The position numbers were made by a program, and so were the translations under genes. 5,396 nt of DNA, taken from assembly GCA_003526435.1 (NCBI GenBank), contig DPWF01000241.1:1189-6584 (forward strand). The letters are read 5' to 3'. Positions 1 to 5,396 of the stretch are shown in pieces. The DNA is from Chitinophagaceae bacterium (GTDB lineage: Bacteria; Bacteroidota; Bacteroidia; Chitinophagales; Chitinophagaceae). The stretch's first letter is position 1, and each line of letters begins with the position of its first letter. The notes under the pieces were generated by a model. The model was not told the DNA's origin and made no database searches. It saw only the letters and a program-made list of their open reading frames with translations.

Positions 1-386
1 AACGGGTAAACAATATTGTGTCTGGTATTGGTTATGATGACGGTATAATTTATTCTGATCAGTAAAACGCCTTCAGAATCGTCTCGCTGCATTACTTCTG
101 AATTAATGAATTTAATCCTGGGCTCAAAATTGAGTAAAGCTTTTGCGATTACATCATTGATCTGTGTAATTAATGCTGTATCAATTTTTTCAAATACCAG
201 TCTTTTCAGAAAACAGCCGAACTCGGGTTGCATCAGTCTTTCTCCAGGAAATGTATCCAATATGATCCGGATACTTTCTTCAATATCATTGGTATCGGAT
301 ACCATCTGCACCGAATTATTAAAACGGTTAAAGGTTGGAGGAAAACTCCAGCCTGTACCTAAGAATGATTTGATTTCGTTACTCAT
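1..386 (-). CDS. GPW/gp25-like baseplate protein (C-terminus outside window)
   Basis: A frame opens at ATG 386 and runs without a stop to the window edge, giving 128 residues. The sequence begins MSNEIKSFLGTGWSFPPTF and continues with VQMVSDTNDIEESIRIIL (residues 26-43), then FPGERLMQPEFGC (46-58). These are the conserved features of the gp25/GPW family (PF04965): the FLGxGWxFPP start and the PGERxMxPxFGC block, with the conserved Glu-Arg. In T4, T6SS (TssE) and eCIS (Afp9) this protein is a baseplate wedge part that nucleates sheath assembly. The family is commonly about 130-145 residues, so only the last few residues are probably missing. The start lies 2 bases after the PAAR stop and has a strong AGGAGG in front. 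In Afp the gp25-like gene precedes the PAAR gene; here the order is reversed. The next genes downstream should be baseplate J-like proteins. Confidence 0.94.
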   Translation of the reverse strand, partial: MSNEIKSFLGTGWSFPPTFNRFNNSVQMVSDTNDIEESIRIILDTFPGERLMQPEFGCFLKRLVFEKIDTALITQINDVIAKALLNFEPRIKFINSEVMQRDDSEGVLLIRINYTVIITNTRHNIVYP

Positions 387-388
387 AA

Positions 389-688
389 TTATCCTCCTAT
401 CATTACGGTTGGACATCCTAATACAATACTGCCGCCATGTGCAGTGGTATCGCCCATACGAGCTGCGGGCTTACCACAGATCATGACAGTTGATGACCCT
501 TTTACTATTGAATCGGGCGGTCCTACGCACACTGCATTATCTCCCATCACAGCAGCAGGCATTTTACCAATCAATACTGTTGGTGCTCCTGGACCAACAA
601 TCGGACCTCCTACATGAGGAATAGGCGGCACGCCCGGTGTTTGCATGGGGCAGGTGTGCATGTCGGTTAGTCTGGCTGCTGGTGGCAT
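389..688 (-). CDS. PAAR-domain spike tip protein
   Basis: This 99-residue protein is a single PAAR domain. It starts with PPAARLTDMHTC and later carries PAAVMGD (residues 44-50) and PAARMGDTTAHGG (74-86), with strand-turn repeats of the form PTVLIGK, STVMICGK and PTVMIGG. PAAR proteins form a sharp cone on the VgrG trimer, usually with a zinc held near the point by His and Cys. His11, His25, His84 and Cys92 are the plausible ligand set here; this assignment is an inference. Nothing follows the PAAR fold, so no effector is attached. The gene starts 10 bases after the spike gene, its partner, with an A/T-rich leader and no Shine-Dalgarno. Its last codons (Gly-Gly-stop) also supply the Shine-Dalgarno of the next gene. 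Confidence 0.96.
   Translation of the reverse strand: MPPAARLTDMHTCPMQTPGVPPIPHVGGPIVGPGAPTVLIGKMPAAVMGDNAVCVGPPDSIVKGSSTVMICGKPAARMGDTTAHGGSIVLGCPTVMIGG
393..398 (-). promoter_or_regulatory. Shine-Dalgarno AGGAGG of the gp25-like gene
   Basis: AGGAGG on the minus strand ends 6 bases before the ATG at 386, an ideal spacing. It lies wholly within the last codons of the PAAR gene (ATA GGA GGA TAA). It supports the ATG at 386 as the start and points to coupled translation. It is the only strong, well-placed Shine-Dalgarno in the window; the other six visible starts have A/T-rich or no clear leaders. Confidence 0.75.
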
Positions 689-698
689 TTATTTGTTT

Positions 699-2513
699 TT
701 AATTAATCATTACCATTGCTCCCTTCACTGTCGTTTGTCCGGAAGCCGACAACTCTGCAGTTGCAGTTCCTTTGGCTGTAAATCCTACCTGAGCTGTGTT
801 TTTAATATTCAATCCTTTTAGTTCCACATCTCCACCACTTGCTTCTATGGCTACTTTTGTAGTTGCTTTAATAGATATAGCACCTTTTGATTTCAGGTTA
901 ATGTCTTTAGCACTATCAAGGTCAATACCTGCTGATGACATTTTTACTGAATTCCCATTCTGGTCTTTTATCAGAATAGATTTATCCTCATCGCTAATGG
1001 TAATGGAGTTTGCTCCAGGTGTTTCAAACTTCATCACTTTTTTCTCATCATCAAATGTAATTTTCAATTTGGCTTTGGTGATGATGGATTTGATATAATT
1101 ATTTTCATCTGCAGGCGGATTGGCCGGTTTATTTTTCGGACTGTAAACAGAACCGATGATAACCGGGTATCTTGGGTCATTATCCAGAAAACCAACGATT
1201 ACTTCATCATTGATCTCCGGAAGAAACCCTGCTCCTGCGGTTGAAGTAGCATAAAAGTTAACATACCTTGCCCATAACTGAGGTTTTGTCTCCGCAACGG
1301 AAGCCAGTTCTACCTGGATACGATATTGCCCACCGGGGTCTTCACTTAATTTTTTTACGGTAGCGATCTGTAATCCATACACTGGCGGTAATTGCCCTGT
1401 AGCAGGCGAATAACCAAAGTCTGGCAGTTTATGAATAGGTGTATTATCAAGTCCAAAACGAACCGTAGTGTTCCATGTGCCTGGTTCTATGATGTGATTT
1501 ACCGATGATACGAATGCTTTACCATTGAATTTTTTTCCAACACCTTCCAACTCAATAATGTTACCCGTTTTCACCGTTGCGTTACCCACATATTTAACCC
1601 TGCCTTTCAATGCAGCCATACGTTTACGCAGCAACACTGCATCTGCCCACACTTTTAATTCAGCAGTGGTCATAGGTGTTGGCGATACGAGGTCGAGCGC
1701 CGTCTGGTTAAGTTTTCCAGACAGTGATTTTGGAGATAAGGATGTTTCTCCCTGTGCATTCACCGTAGGTTCTGCTGCAGCAGATTTGAGCATGGCCTGG
1801 GTTTTATTGTCCCATCCGGAAGCATTCAAAGCTGTAGGCTGGTCTTCTGCATTGAGTTCTGCTTCAAAAGCCATCATCGATTCTCCAACAGCAATTTTCA
1901 TTACGGCGGCACCATCGAGTTTGGGTTTACCAACTTCGAGTTTATAATCGGCCCCGTCCATACAGATGATATAACCGTTAAAATCTGCACGAGATAAAAT
2001 AAAGTCCCAGTCTGTTGATCTTACCTGGAAAAAGTTTTCATAGGTATTTGTAGTAGCCGTTACCGTTGAACTCAATCCGCTATAAGTTCCAATAACTGCA
2101 GTAATAATATCACTATCTTTTTTTTCTTTAAAGCTTGCTTCTTTCTCATTAAAAGTCATACTCACTGCCTTGTGCTTACAGGTGAGTCTTACTTTAAAAG
2201 GCGATTCGCCATCTACTTCAAGGCTGTGTTTTACAATGAAACCTTTGAAGAGGCTTTTTTCTGCTGCATTTCCATATCCTGCAGTAATTTCAATTTCTTT
2301 TCCGGGATTGAAATCTGCAGCATCAGATACCGGAACAGTACCTTCGGCCGGTTTAAAATTACCCAGCAATACCACTTCCGCTACAGATATTTTATTAATC
2401 GTATGAACAATATTAGCAGAAGAAAGTCCGTAGGTATCTCCCATTGGTGACCCATCCACTTTTACGGTAACCCTCAGTGTAAGGCTCGTAAGGTTATCTA
2501 AAGGTGTAGCCAT
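699..2513 (-). CDS. VgrG-like central spike protein (gp27-gp5 fusion, Afp8-type)
   Basis: This 604-residue protein is the trimeric needle hub below the tube. Residues about 1-360 are the gp27-like hub; typical pieces are KEIEITAGYG, FKGFIVKHSLEV, VRLTCKHKAVSMT, FFQVRSTDWDFILSRADFNG and VNHIIEPGTWNTTVRFGLD. Residues about 378-465 are the gp5-type OB fold: VYGLQIATVKKLSEDPGGQ, ARYVNFYATSTAGAGFLPEI, DEVIVGFLDNDPRYPVIIGS. From about 470 to the end is a short-period beta-helix (ITFDDEKKVMKFETPGANS, then alternating hydrophobic and Gly/Asp/Lys strands) ending in TVKGAMVMIN. There is no lysozyme domain and no extra C-terminal domain, so this is a plain spike and not an evolved, toxin-bearing VgrG. 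The length is normal for eCIS spikes. The ATG at 2513 follows the LysM gene by 6 bases. An ATG overlapping that gene's stop (TAATG) is out of frame and not used. The PAAR gene follows 10 bases after the stop. Confidence 0.96.
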   Translation of the reverse strand: MATPLDNLTSLTLRVTVKVDGSPMGDTYGLSSANIVHTINKISVAEVVLLGNFKPAEGTVPVSDAADFNPGKEIEITAGYGNAAEKSLFKGFIVKHSLEVDGESPFKVRLTCKHKAVSMTFNEKEASFKEKKDSDIITAVIGTYSGLSSTVTATTNTYENFFQVRSTDWDFILSRADFNGYIICMDGADYKLEVGKPKLDGAAVMKIAVGESMMAFEAELNAEDQPTALNASGWDNKTQAMLKSAAAEPTVNAQGETSLSPKSLSGKLNQTALDLVSPTPMTTAELKVWADAVLLRKRMAALKGRVKYVGNATVKTGNIIELEGVGKKFNGKAFVSSVNHIIEPGTWNTTVRFGLDNTPIHKLPDFGYSPATGQLPPVYGLQIATVKKLSEDPGGQYRIQVELASVAETKPQLWARYVNFYATSTAGAGFLPEINDEVIVGFLDNDPRYPVIIGSVYSPKNKPANPPADENNYIKSIITKAKLKITFDDEKKVMKFETPGANSITISDEDKSILIKDQNGNSVKMSSAGIDLDSAKDINLKSKGAISIKATTKVAIEASGGDVELKGLNIKNTAQVGFTAKGTATAELSASGQTTVKGAMVMIN

Positions 2514-2519
2514 AGGGCA

Positions 2520-3227
2520 TTATTTTTTCAATGGAGGGAAGTAGAGTTGGTCTCCCGGTTTGATTGCATTGATGTTAGACAATTTATTCACCCTGGCTAT
2601 TTCCATATAATAGGAACTGTCTCCATAAATCTGGTAACTCATGAGTGGCAGTGTATCTCCTGCTTTTACTGTACGCAAATGGGTAAGATCAGGTGAGTTA
2701 TTACCTGCTTCCATCGCTTTCTGCTGCCAGTCTACATTTTTCTGTAGTTCCATATTAATGGATGCACGCAGCGGTGTTCCATCAGGCTTAAACAGTGTAT
2801 ACTTTACTGTTACAGATTTGCAGACACATTTAAACGATAATTTACCCCATGATATTTTGAGGTAATTGGTACTATGTGAATCTCCATCATATTGACAAAC
2901 CACTTCCTGAAAATCCTGCACATAGGTTTCTACATCCTGATGAAATAAAACAGAAGTAACAGAATTTTCTGTAAGACCTGTTCCATCTACAATGATTTCA
3001 TCAAACACCAGTGTTTCTTCACCCATTTTTGAAAAGAAATAGGTTTGACCGCTATCGCTGATGACTTCTGGCGTGGTATATTCAACTGTTTTTTTTCTCG
3101 TGTATGATTTGGGATTGATAAATGCTTCAATCTCTCCTTTCTTTTTGGTAATAGAACAGGATGGATCTGAGAAACACTCGATCTTGATTTTTTTCAATCC
3201 GCCTAATAAAGTATCCATCACACTCAT
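2520..3227 (-). CDS. Afp7-like tube-baseplate adaptor with C-terminal LysM domain
   Basis: This 235-residue protein has two parts. Residues about 1-165 resemble the contractile injection system tube-protein domain (PF19266 type, Afp7/Pvc7): the GEIEAFINPKSYTRKK segment near residues 31-46, then ETLVFDEIIVDGTG (about 71-84) and VSVLFHQD-like strands. Residues about 184-232 are a LysM domain: RTVKAGDTLPLMSYQIYGD, then ARVNKLSNINAIKPGDQLYFPP. In eCIS and in T4-like gp53, the LysM fold is used to hold the baseplate around the spike and does not bind peptidoglycan, so this is not a cell-wall enzyme. Five cysteines (residues 18, 24, 111, 134, 136) are present, with no known function. The ATG at 3227 is one base after the stop of the DUF5908-like gene; a second ATG at codon 4 is possible. 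The spike gene follows 6 bases after its stop, as expected for interacting partners. Confidence 0.92.
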   Translation of the reverse strand: MSVMDTLLGGLKKIKIECFSDPSCSITKKKGEIEAFINPKSYTRKKTVEYTTPEVISDSGQTYFFSKMGEETLVFDEIIVDGTGLTENSVTSVLFHQDVETYVQDFQEVVCQYDGDSHSTNYLKISWGKLSFKCVCKSVTVKYTLFKPDGTPLRASINMELQKNVDWQQKAMEAGNNSPDLTHLRTVKAGDTLPLMSYQIYGDSSYYMEIARVNKLSNINAIKPGDQLYFPPLKK

Positions 3228-3228
3228 A

Positions 3229-3396
3229 TCATCTCGTGTTTAAGTTATCGATCCTGGAGAGTAGTTTCTCCATGCACTCTTTCACAATTTTTGTTTTCAT
3301 TTCCTGGATCTTCCTGTTGATCTCAGCTTCATCAGTCTGTCTTTCGTTTTCACGAACATTCACCCTGATGACCAGTTCACGTATTTCAAGTGGCAT
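3229..3396 (-). CDS. Small DUF5908-like eCIS protein (55 aa)
   Basis: A 55-residue frame starts at ATG 3396 and ends in TGA at 3231-3229. It begins MPLEIRELVIRVNV, which matches my memory of the DUF5908 family, a set of roughly 50-60 residue proteins found in eCIS operons between the second tube gene and the LysM gene, the place Afp6 occupies in Afp. After the beta-strand-like start, the remainder is highly charged and probably one amphipathic helix (about residues 18-50, with EINRKIQEMKTKIVKECMEK), with no signal peptide or membrane segment. The gene fills an otherwise empty gap: it begins 24 bases after the second tube gene and its stop lies one base before the ATG of the LysM gene (TGATATG), which suggests translational coupling. 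The molecular role is not known to me; a structural or assembly part at the baseplate end is a guess from context. Confidence 0.85.
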   Translation of the reverse strand: MPLEIRELVIRVNVRENERQTDEAEINRKIQEMKTKIVKECMEKLLSRIDNLNTR

Positions 3397-3420
3397 AAGC
3401 ACTGTTTTAAATACCTTCTG

Positions 3421-3891
3421 TTATATAAAAGAAGGTGTATCTACGCGTTCAAAATAGTTATACGATAATTCCAGTGTTTCAATTACGATTGAATTCTCCA
3501 TGGATTTGAATTCTGATATTTTCACTGCTACAGGGTATGTTTTCCTGAACATCCACGTAACGGATGGAATGCCTCTTTCATCCTGCAGCATAATCAGGAT
3601 ATCCATAGGTCGAAAATCGAAATTGCTGAATGAATTCTTCATCCAAAAATAAAGAGAGGAGCCCTTAAGGAGCCCTCTCTTTAAAACAAGATTATCGTAT
3701 TTAACCCTATTGGGTAATTTATAAGTAGCGCTTACTCCTCCCTCCTGCACATCGGTGGTTTCTATCTGAACGTTAATGCCTGTTACATCCTGAAACATAC
3801 ATTCATTTCCATCCAGAAAGGCGAAAAGAGGGAATACCACTTTAAAACTAAATCCGACAGGGATATTATAGGGATATTGGCTCTTTGACAT
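3421..3891 (-). CDS. Inner tube protein 2, gp19-like (Afp5-type, baseplate-proximal)
   Basis: This 156-residue protein is a second gp19-family tube protein (PF06841). It shares the pattern of its upstream neighbour: FSFKVVFPLF then ECMFQDVTGINVQ near the N-terminus, a YDNLVLKRGLLKGSSLYFWM segment matching the neighbour's GNITLKKGIFKDD region, and a C-terminal ETLELSYNYFERVD. eCIS operons usually encode two or three such paralogues; the diverged ones form the lowest rings, which adapt the tube to the spike (Afp5-like role). Assigning it that position is an inference from order and divergence. I chose the ATG at 3891. A TTG at 3903 in the same frame would add MINI, but the next upstream in-frame codon is a stop and the ATG gives the usual short N-terminus. 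An AAAGGAGAAG stretch lies about 32 bases upstream, too far for a normal Shine-Dalgarno. A strong hairpin lies inside the gene (listed separately). Confidence 0.9.
   Translation of the reverse strand: MSKSQYPYNIPVGFSFKVVFPLFAFLDGNECMFQDVTGINVQIETTDVQEGGVSATYKLPNRVKYDNLVLKRGLLKGSSLYFWMKNSFSNFDFRPMDILIMLQDERGIPSVTWMFRKTYPVAVKISEFKSMENSIVIETLELSYNYFERVDTPSFI
3645..3683 (-). terminator. Terminator-like hairpin with U-run inside the second tube gene
   Basis: On the transcribed (minus) sense, a perfect 10-base arm TAAAGAGAGG (3683-3674) pairs with CCTCTCTTTA (3659-3650). The 14-base spacer can extend the stem with two C-G pairs, two G-U wobbles and one mismatch, around a UUAA loop. The stem is followed directly by five U (3649-3645). 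This is the layout of an intrinsic terminator, and only in the mRNA direction: the plus-strand reading lacks a U-run. It sits at about codons 70-82, so full termination would abolish the gene product; partial termination or pausing is the only sensible role. The stem is only moderately G+C-rich and the coded motif is conserved in the family, so chance is a real alternative. Confidence 0.35.
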
Positions 3892-3941
3892 AATGTTAAT
3901 CAAGTTTCAAATCAATACCCGTACTTCTCCTTTCGCTTATG

Positions 3942-4397
3942 TTAAGCTACGATCGTTAATCCTTCATGCGCCAGCTCCATGGTTTCCACGGCTGCTTCAT
4001 TCGCATCAGACTTCATATCGGTTACGGTCATCTTGCACGGGAACGCATTGGTGAGGTTCCATGACATGGCTACCGCATTGGCTTCATCGAGAAGACTGAT
4101 GACTACGGTTACCCTTTCAATGGTATTCATCTTAATAGCGTTATACATGGTCCACATCTTCTTATCATCTTTGAAGATGCCCTTCTTCAGCGTAATGTTA
4201 CCGAACTTCTTGATGCCCGGCATTTTTACGGTTGAATAAGCCTGGCTATTGCCGGCTCTGTATTCTATTACCTGTGTTTCAGATGAGAGTCCGGTAACTT
4301 CCTGAAAGAAAAGTTCATCGGATCCGATTTTTACTGAAAACTGAAATTTGACAAGTGGCCACGTTGCGGCTGACTGTGCTGCTCCATTATCTGCCAT
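3942..4397 (-). CDS. Inner tube protein 1, gp19/Hcp-like (Afp1-type phage tail protein)
   Basis: This 151-residue protein has the length and layout of T4 gp19-type tail tube proteins (PF06841) used by eCIS particles. After a short N-terminal tail, the segment FSVKIGSDELFFQEVTGL (about residues 20-37) is the characteristic first strand pair. KMPGIKKFGNITLKKGIF (about 58-75) is the second hallmark, and the C-terminal part (SLLDE, MSWNLTNAFP, ETMELAHEGL) completes the Hcp-like beta barrel. By family knowledge, hexameric rings of this protein stack to make the rigid tube whose lumen carries cargo. The ATG at 4397 starts just before the conserved core. No Shine-Dalgarno is visible; the leader is A/T-rich and includes a 10-base AAAATATTTT palindrome directly before the start, as is common in Bacteroidota. 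A lower-copy paralogue follows 50 bases downstream. Being close to the Afp1 consensus, this is probably the bulk tube subunit, which is an inference. Confidence 0.93.
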   Translation of the reverse strand: MADNGAAQSAATWPLVKFQFSVKIGSDELFFQEVTGLSSETQVIEYRAGNSQAYSTVKMPGIKKFGNITLKKGIFKDDKKMWTMYNAIKMNTIERVTVVISLLDEANAVAMSWNLTNAFPCKMTVTDMKSDANEAAVETMELAHEGLTIVA

Positions 4398-4443
4398 AAA
4401 ATATTTTTTATTGAATTAATGAATAGTTGTGATCCCTTTGAAA

Positions 4444-5396
4444 TTATGATTGTTGCTGTTGTTGCTGGAATGTGATCACGATGAATTCCGCTGGTCTTAC
4501 GATTGCTACTTTAACAGTAATTCTCATAATACCATCGAGGATATCGTTAGGGGTCATGGTTGCACCCAATCCCAGTTGCACATCATAAGCCTGCTCTGGA
4601 GCAGCACCTGCTAATGCACCCTGTTTCCAGAGATTGTACAGGAAATTATTCATCATACTGGTAATTGTTACCCATGTACCTGCATCATTTGGCTCGAATA
4701 CATAAGCCCTTGTAGCCAGTTTCAATGATTGTTCAATCATAATCAATGTTCTTCTCACATTGATATAACGCCAGTCCTGACTGTTACCATCCAGTGTACG
4801 GGCACCCCAAACAAGTGTTCCGATACCAGGGAAAGGTCTGATAACGTTGATAGATTTACCTGCTATTACATCTACGTTCATTTTCTGCTGCTGCTCATGT
4901 GATACATTAACAGATGGTGCATTCACCATATTTACAGAAACGTTAGCAGGTGCTTTCCATACACCTCTTGAACTGTCTACCAGTGTATATAAACCTGCCA
5001 TCGCAGCACTTGGCGGGAGGAGGTTCAGTCTTGACCTGATTTCTTCGAGGATATGAACATAAGTTGAACTGGATGCTTTCAGCGACTGGTGTACGTTTGT
5101 ACGTGATGCAGCAAGATCCTGCGGAGACAATGCCTTCATATTGGTTACCACCTGCTTGGCTGCATCTTCAGGTAAAATGGTACCGAGATCAACAGAAGCA
5201 TCGAGGTTCATGAAATCCAGTTCTGAAGCCTGAACGATAGATGTTTTCAGCCAGGGATAATAAGCAGCACCATAATTCAGGAAATTGGTTCCAATGGCTT
5301 CCCTGAACTGGGTAATATCATCCATCGCACTTTGTGCATTCGATTGTGTTACATCGAAAATACCAAAGCGGCTTTGTGTTTTATGACAGTGTTGTA
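4444..5396 (-). CDS. Contractile tail sheath protein, eCIS type (N-terminus outside window)
   Basis: The reading frame stays open through the window edge, so the first Met in this frame (5325) is internal. The codons upstream of it read on as sheath-like sequence, including RFGIFDV at visible residues 9-15, a typical sheath core motif. Visible length is 316 residues. Near visible residues 186-201 is the hallmark RPFPGIGTLVWGARTL, followed by DWRYINVRR, and near the end NLWKQGALAG and VRPAEFIVITF. These mark the conserved C-terminal domain of phage tail sheath proteins (PF04984/PF17482 group), the part that packs around the inner tube and links neighbouring sheath subunits. The role is to polymerise in the cytoplasm around the tube in an extended state and contract on firing, driving tube and spike into the target. 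The protein ends in six glutamines and a serine. The tube gene lies 46 bases downstream. The family call is firm; whether this is the only sheath paralogue in the operon cannot be seen here. Confidence 0.95.
   Translation of the reverse strand, partial: QHCHKTQSRFGIFDVTQSNAQSAMDDITQFREAIGTNFLNYGAAYYPWLKTSIVQASELDFMNLDASVDLGTILPEDAAKQVVTNMKALSPQDLAASRTNVHQSLKASSSTYVHILEEIRSRLNLLPPSAAMAGLYTLVDSSRGVWKAPANVSVNMVNAPSVNVSHEQQQKMNVDVIAGKSINVIRPFPGIGTLVWGARTLDGNSQDWRYINVRRTLIMIEQSLKLATRAYVFEPNDAGTWVTITSMMNNFLYNLWKQGALAGAAPEQAYDVQLGLGATMTPNDILDGIMRITVKVAIVRPAEFIVITFQQQQQQS

Noticed and set aside
106..486. Plus-strand 126-residue frame
   Set aside because: It lies antisense to the well-supported gp25-like and PAAR genes and has no family-like sequence; it is a shadow.
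1525..1947. Plus-strand 140-residue frame
   Set aside because: Fully antisense to the conserved spike gene; the minus-strand reading has clear gp27/gp5 features.
3254..3271. 6-base inverted repeat (TGGAGA / TCTCCA) near the end of the DUF5908-like gene
   Set aside because: Weak stem, no U-run, and within coding sequence; expected by chance at this length.
3236..3457. Plus-strand 73-residue frame
   Set aside because: Antisense to the DUF5908-like gene and the end of the second tube gene; serine/phenylalanine-rich antisense composition and no recognisable domain.
3892..3941. Possible Bacteroidota promoter (TTGATTTG resembling TAnnTTTG) before the second tube gene
   Set aside because: One mismatch in the -7 box and no convincing -33 element; the gap is short and inside an operon.
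4155..4179. 7-base inverted repeat (CATCTTC / GAAGATG) in the first tube gene
   Set aside because: Short stem with an 11-base loop, not followed by a U-run on the mRNA strand; likely a by-product of coding sequence.
1..5396. Type VI secretion locus, because of VgrG and PAAR
   Set aside because: The LysM CIS-tube adaptor, two gp19-type tube proteins, DUF5908-like protein and single-chain phage-type sheath fit eCIS; no T6SS-specific gene is visible.

Overview
The window is an interior slice of a contractile injection system operon of the extracellular, phage-tail-like type (eCIS; relatives are Afp of Serratia, PVC of Photorhabdus, MAC and AlgoCIS). Every recognisable gene is on the minus strand, so transcription runs from high to low coordinates. 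The base composition, A/T-rich leaders with little Shine-Dalgarno signal, mostly TAA stops, and the style of the proteins suggest a member of the Bacteroidota, possibly close to Chitinophagaceae. This taxonomic call is an inference from style, not from a marker gene.

In transcription order the layout is: the C-terminal part of a tail sheath protein (5396-4444, cut by the window edge); a gp19-like inner tube protein (4397-3942); a second, diverged gp19-like tube protein (3891-3421), whose coding sequence contains a terminator-like hairpin; a 55-residue DUF5908-like protein (3396-3229), easily missed because it is so short; an Afp7-like protein with a CIS-tube N-terminal domain and a C-terminal LysM domain (3227-2520); a VgrG/gp27-gp5-like spike (2513-699); a PAAR tip protein (688-389); and a GPW/gp25-like baseplate protein (386-1, cut at its C-terminus by the window edge).

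Together these encode the contractile sheath, the inner tube, the tube-to-baseplate adaptor, the spike with its tip, and one baseplate wedge component. The missing parts of such a particle (baseplate J-like proteins, tape measure, tail fibre, cap, AAA+ ATPase, effectors) would be expected outside the window. No toxin domain is fused to the spike or to the PAAR protein, so any cargo must be encoded elsewhere.

The genes are tightly packed. Gaps are 1 to 50 bases, with the five downstream junctions at 24 bases or less, so a polycistronic transcript is very likely. No stretch above 300 bases lacks a gene, and I found no RNA gene, mobile element, CRISPR array or convincing promoter. The second-look items are the intragenic hairpin with a U-run in the second tube gene, the Shine-Dalgarno sequence of the gp25 gene written into the last codons of the PAAR gene, the small DUF5908-like gene, and the gene order.
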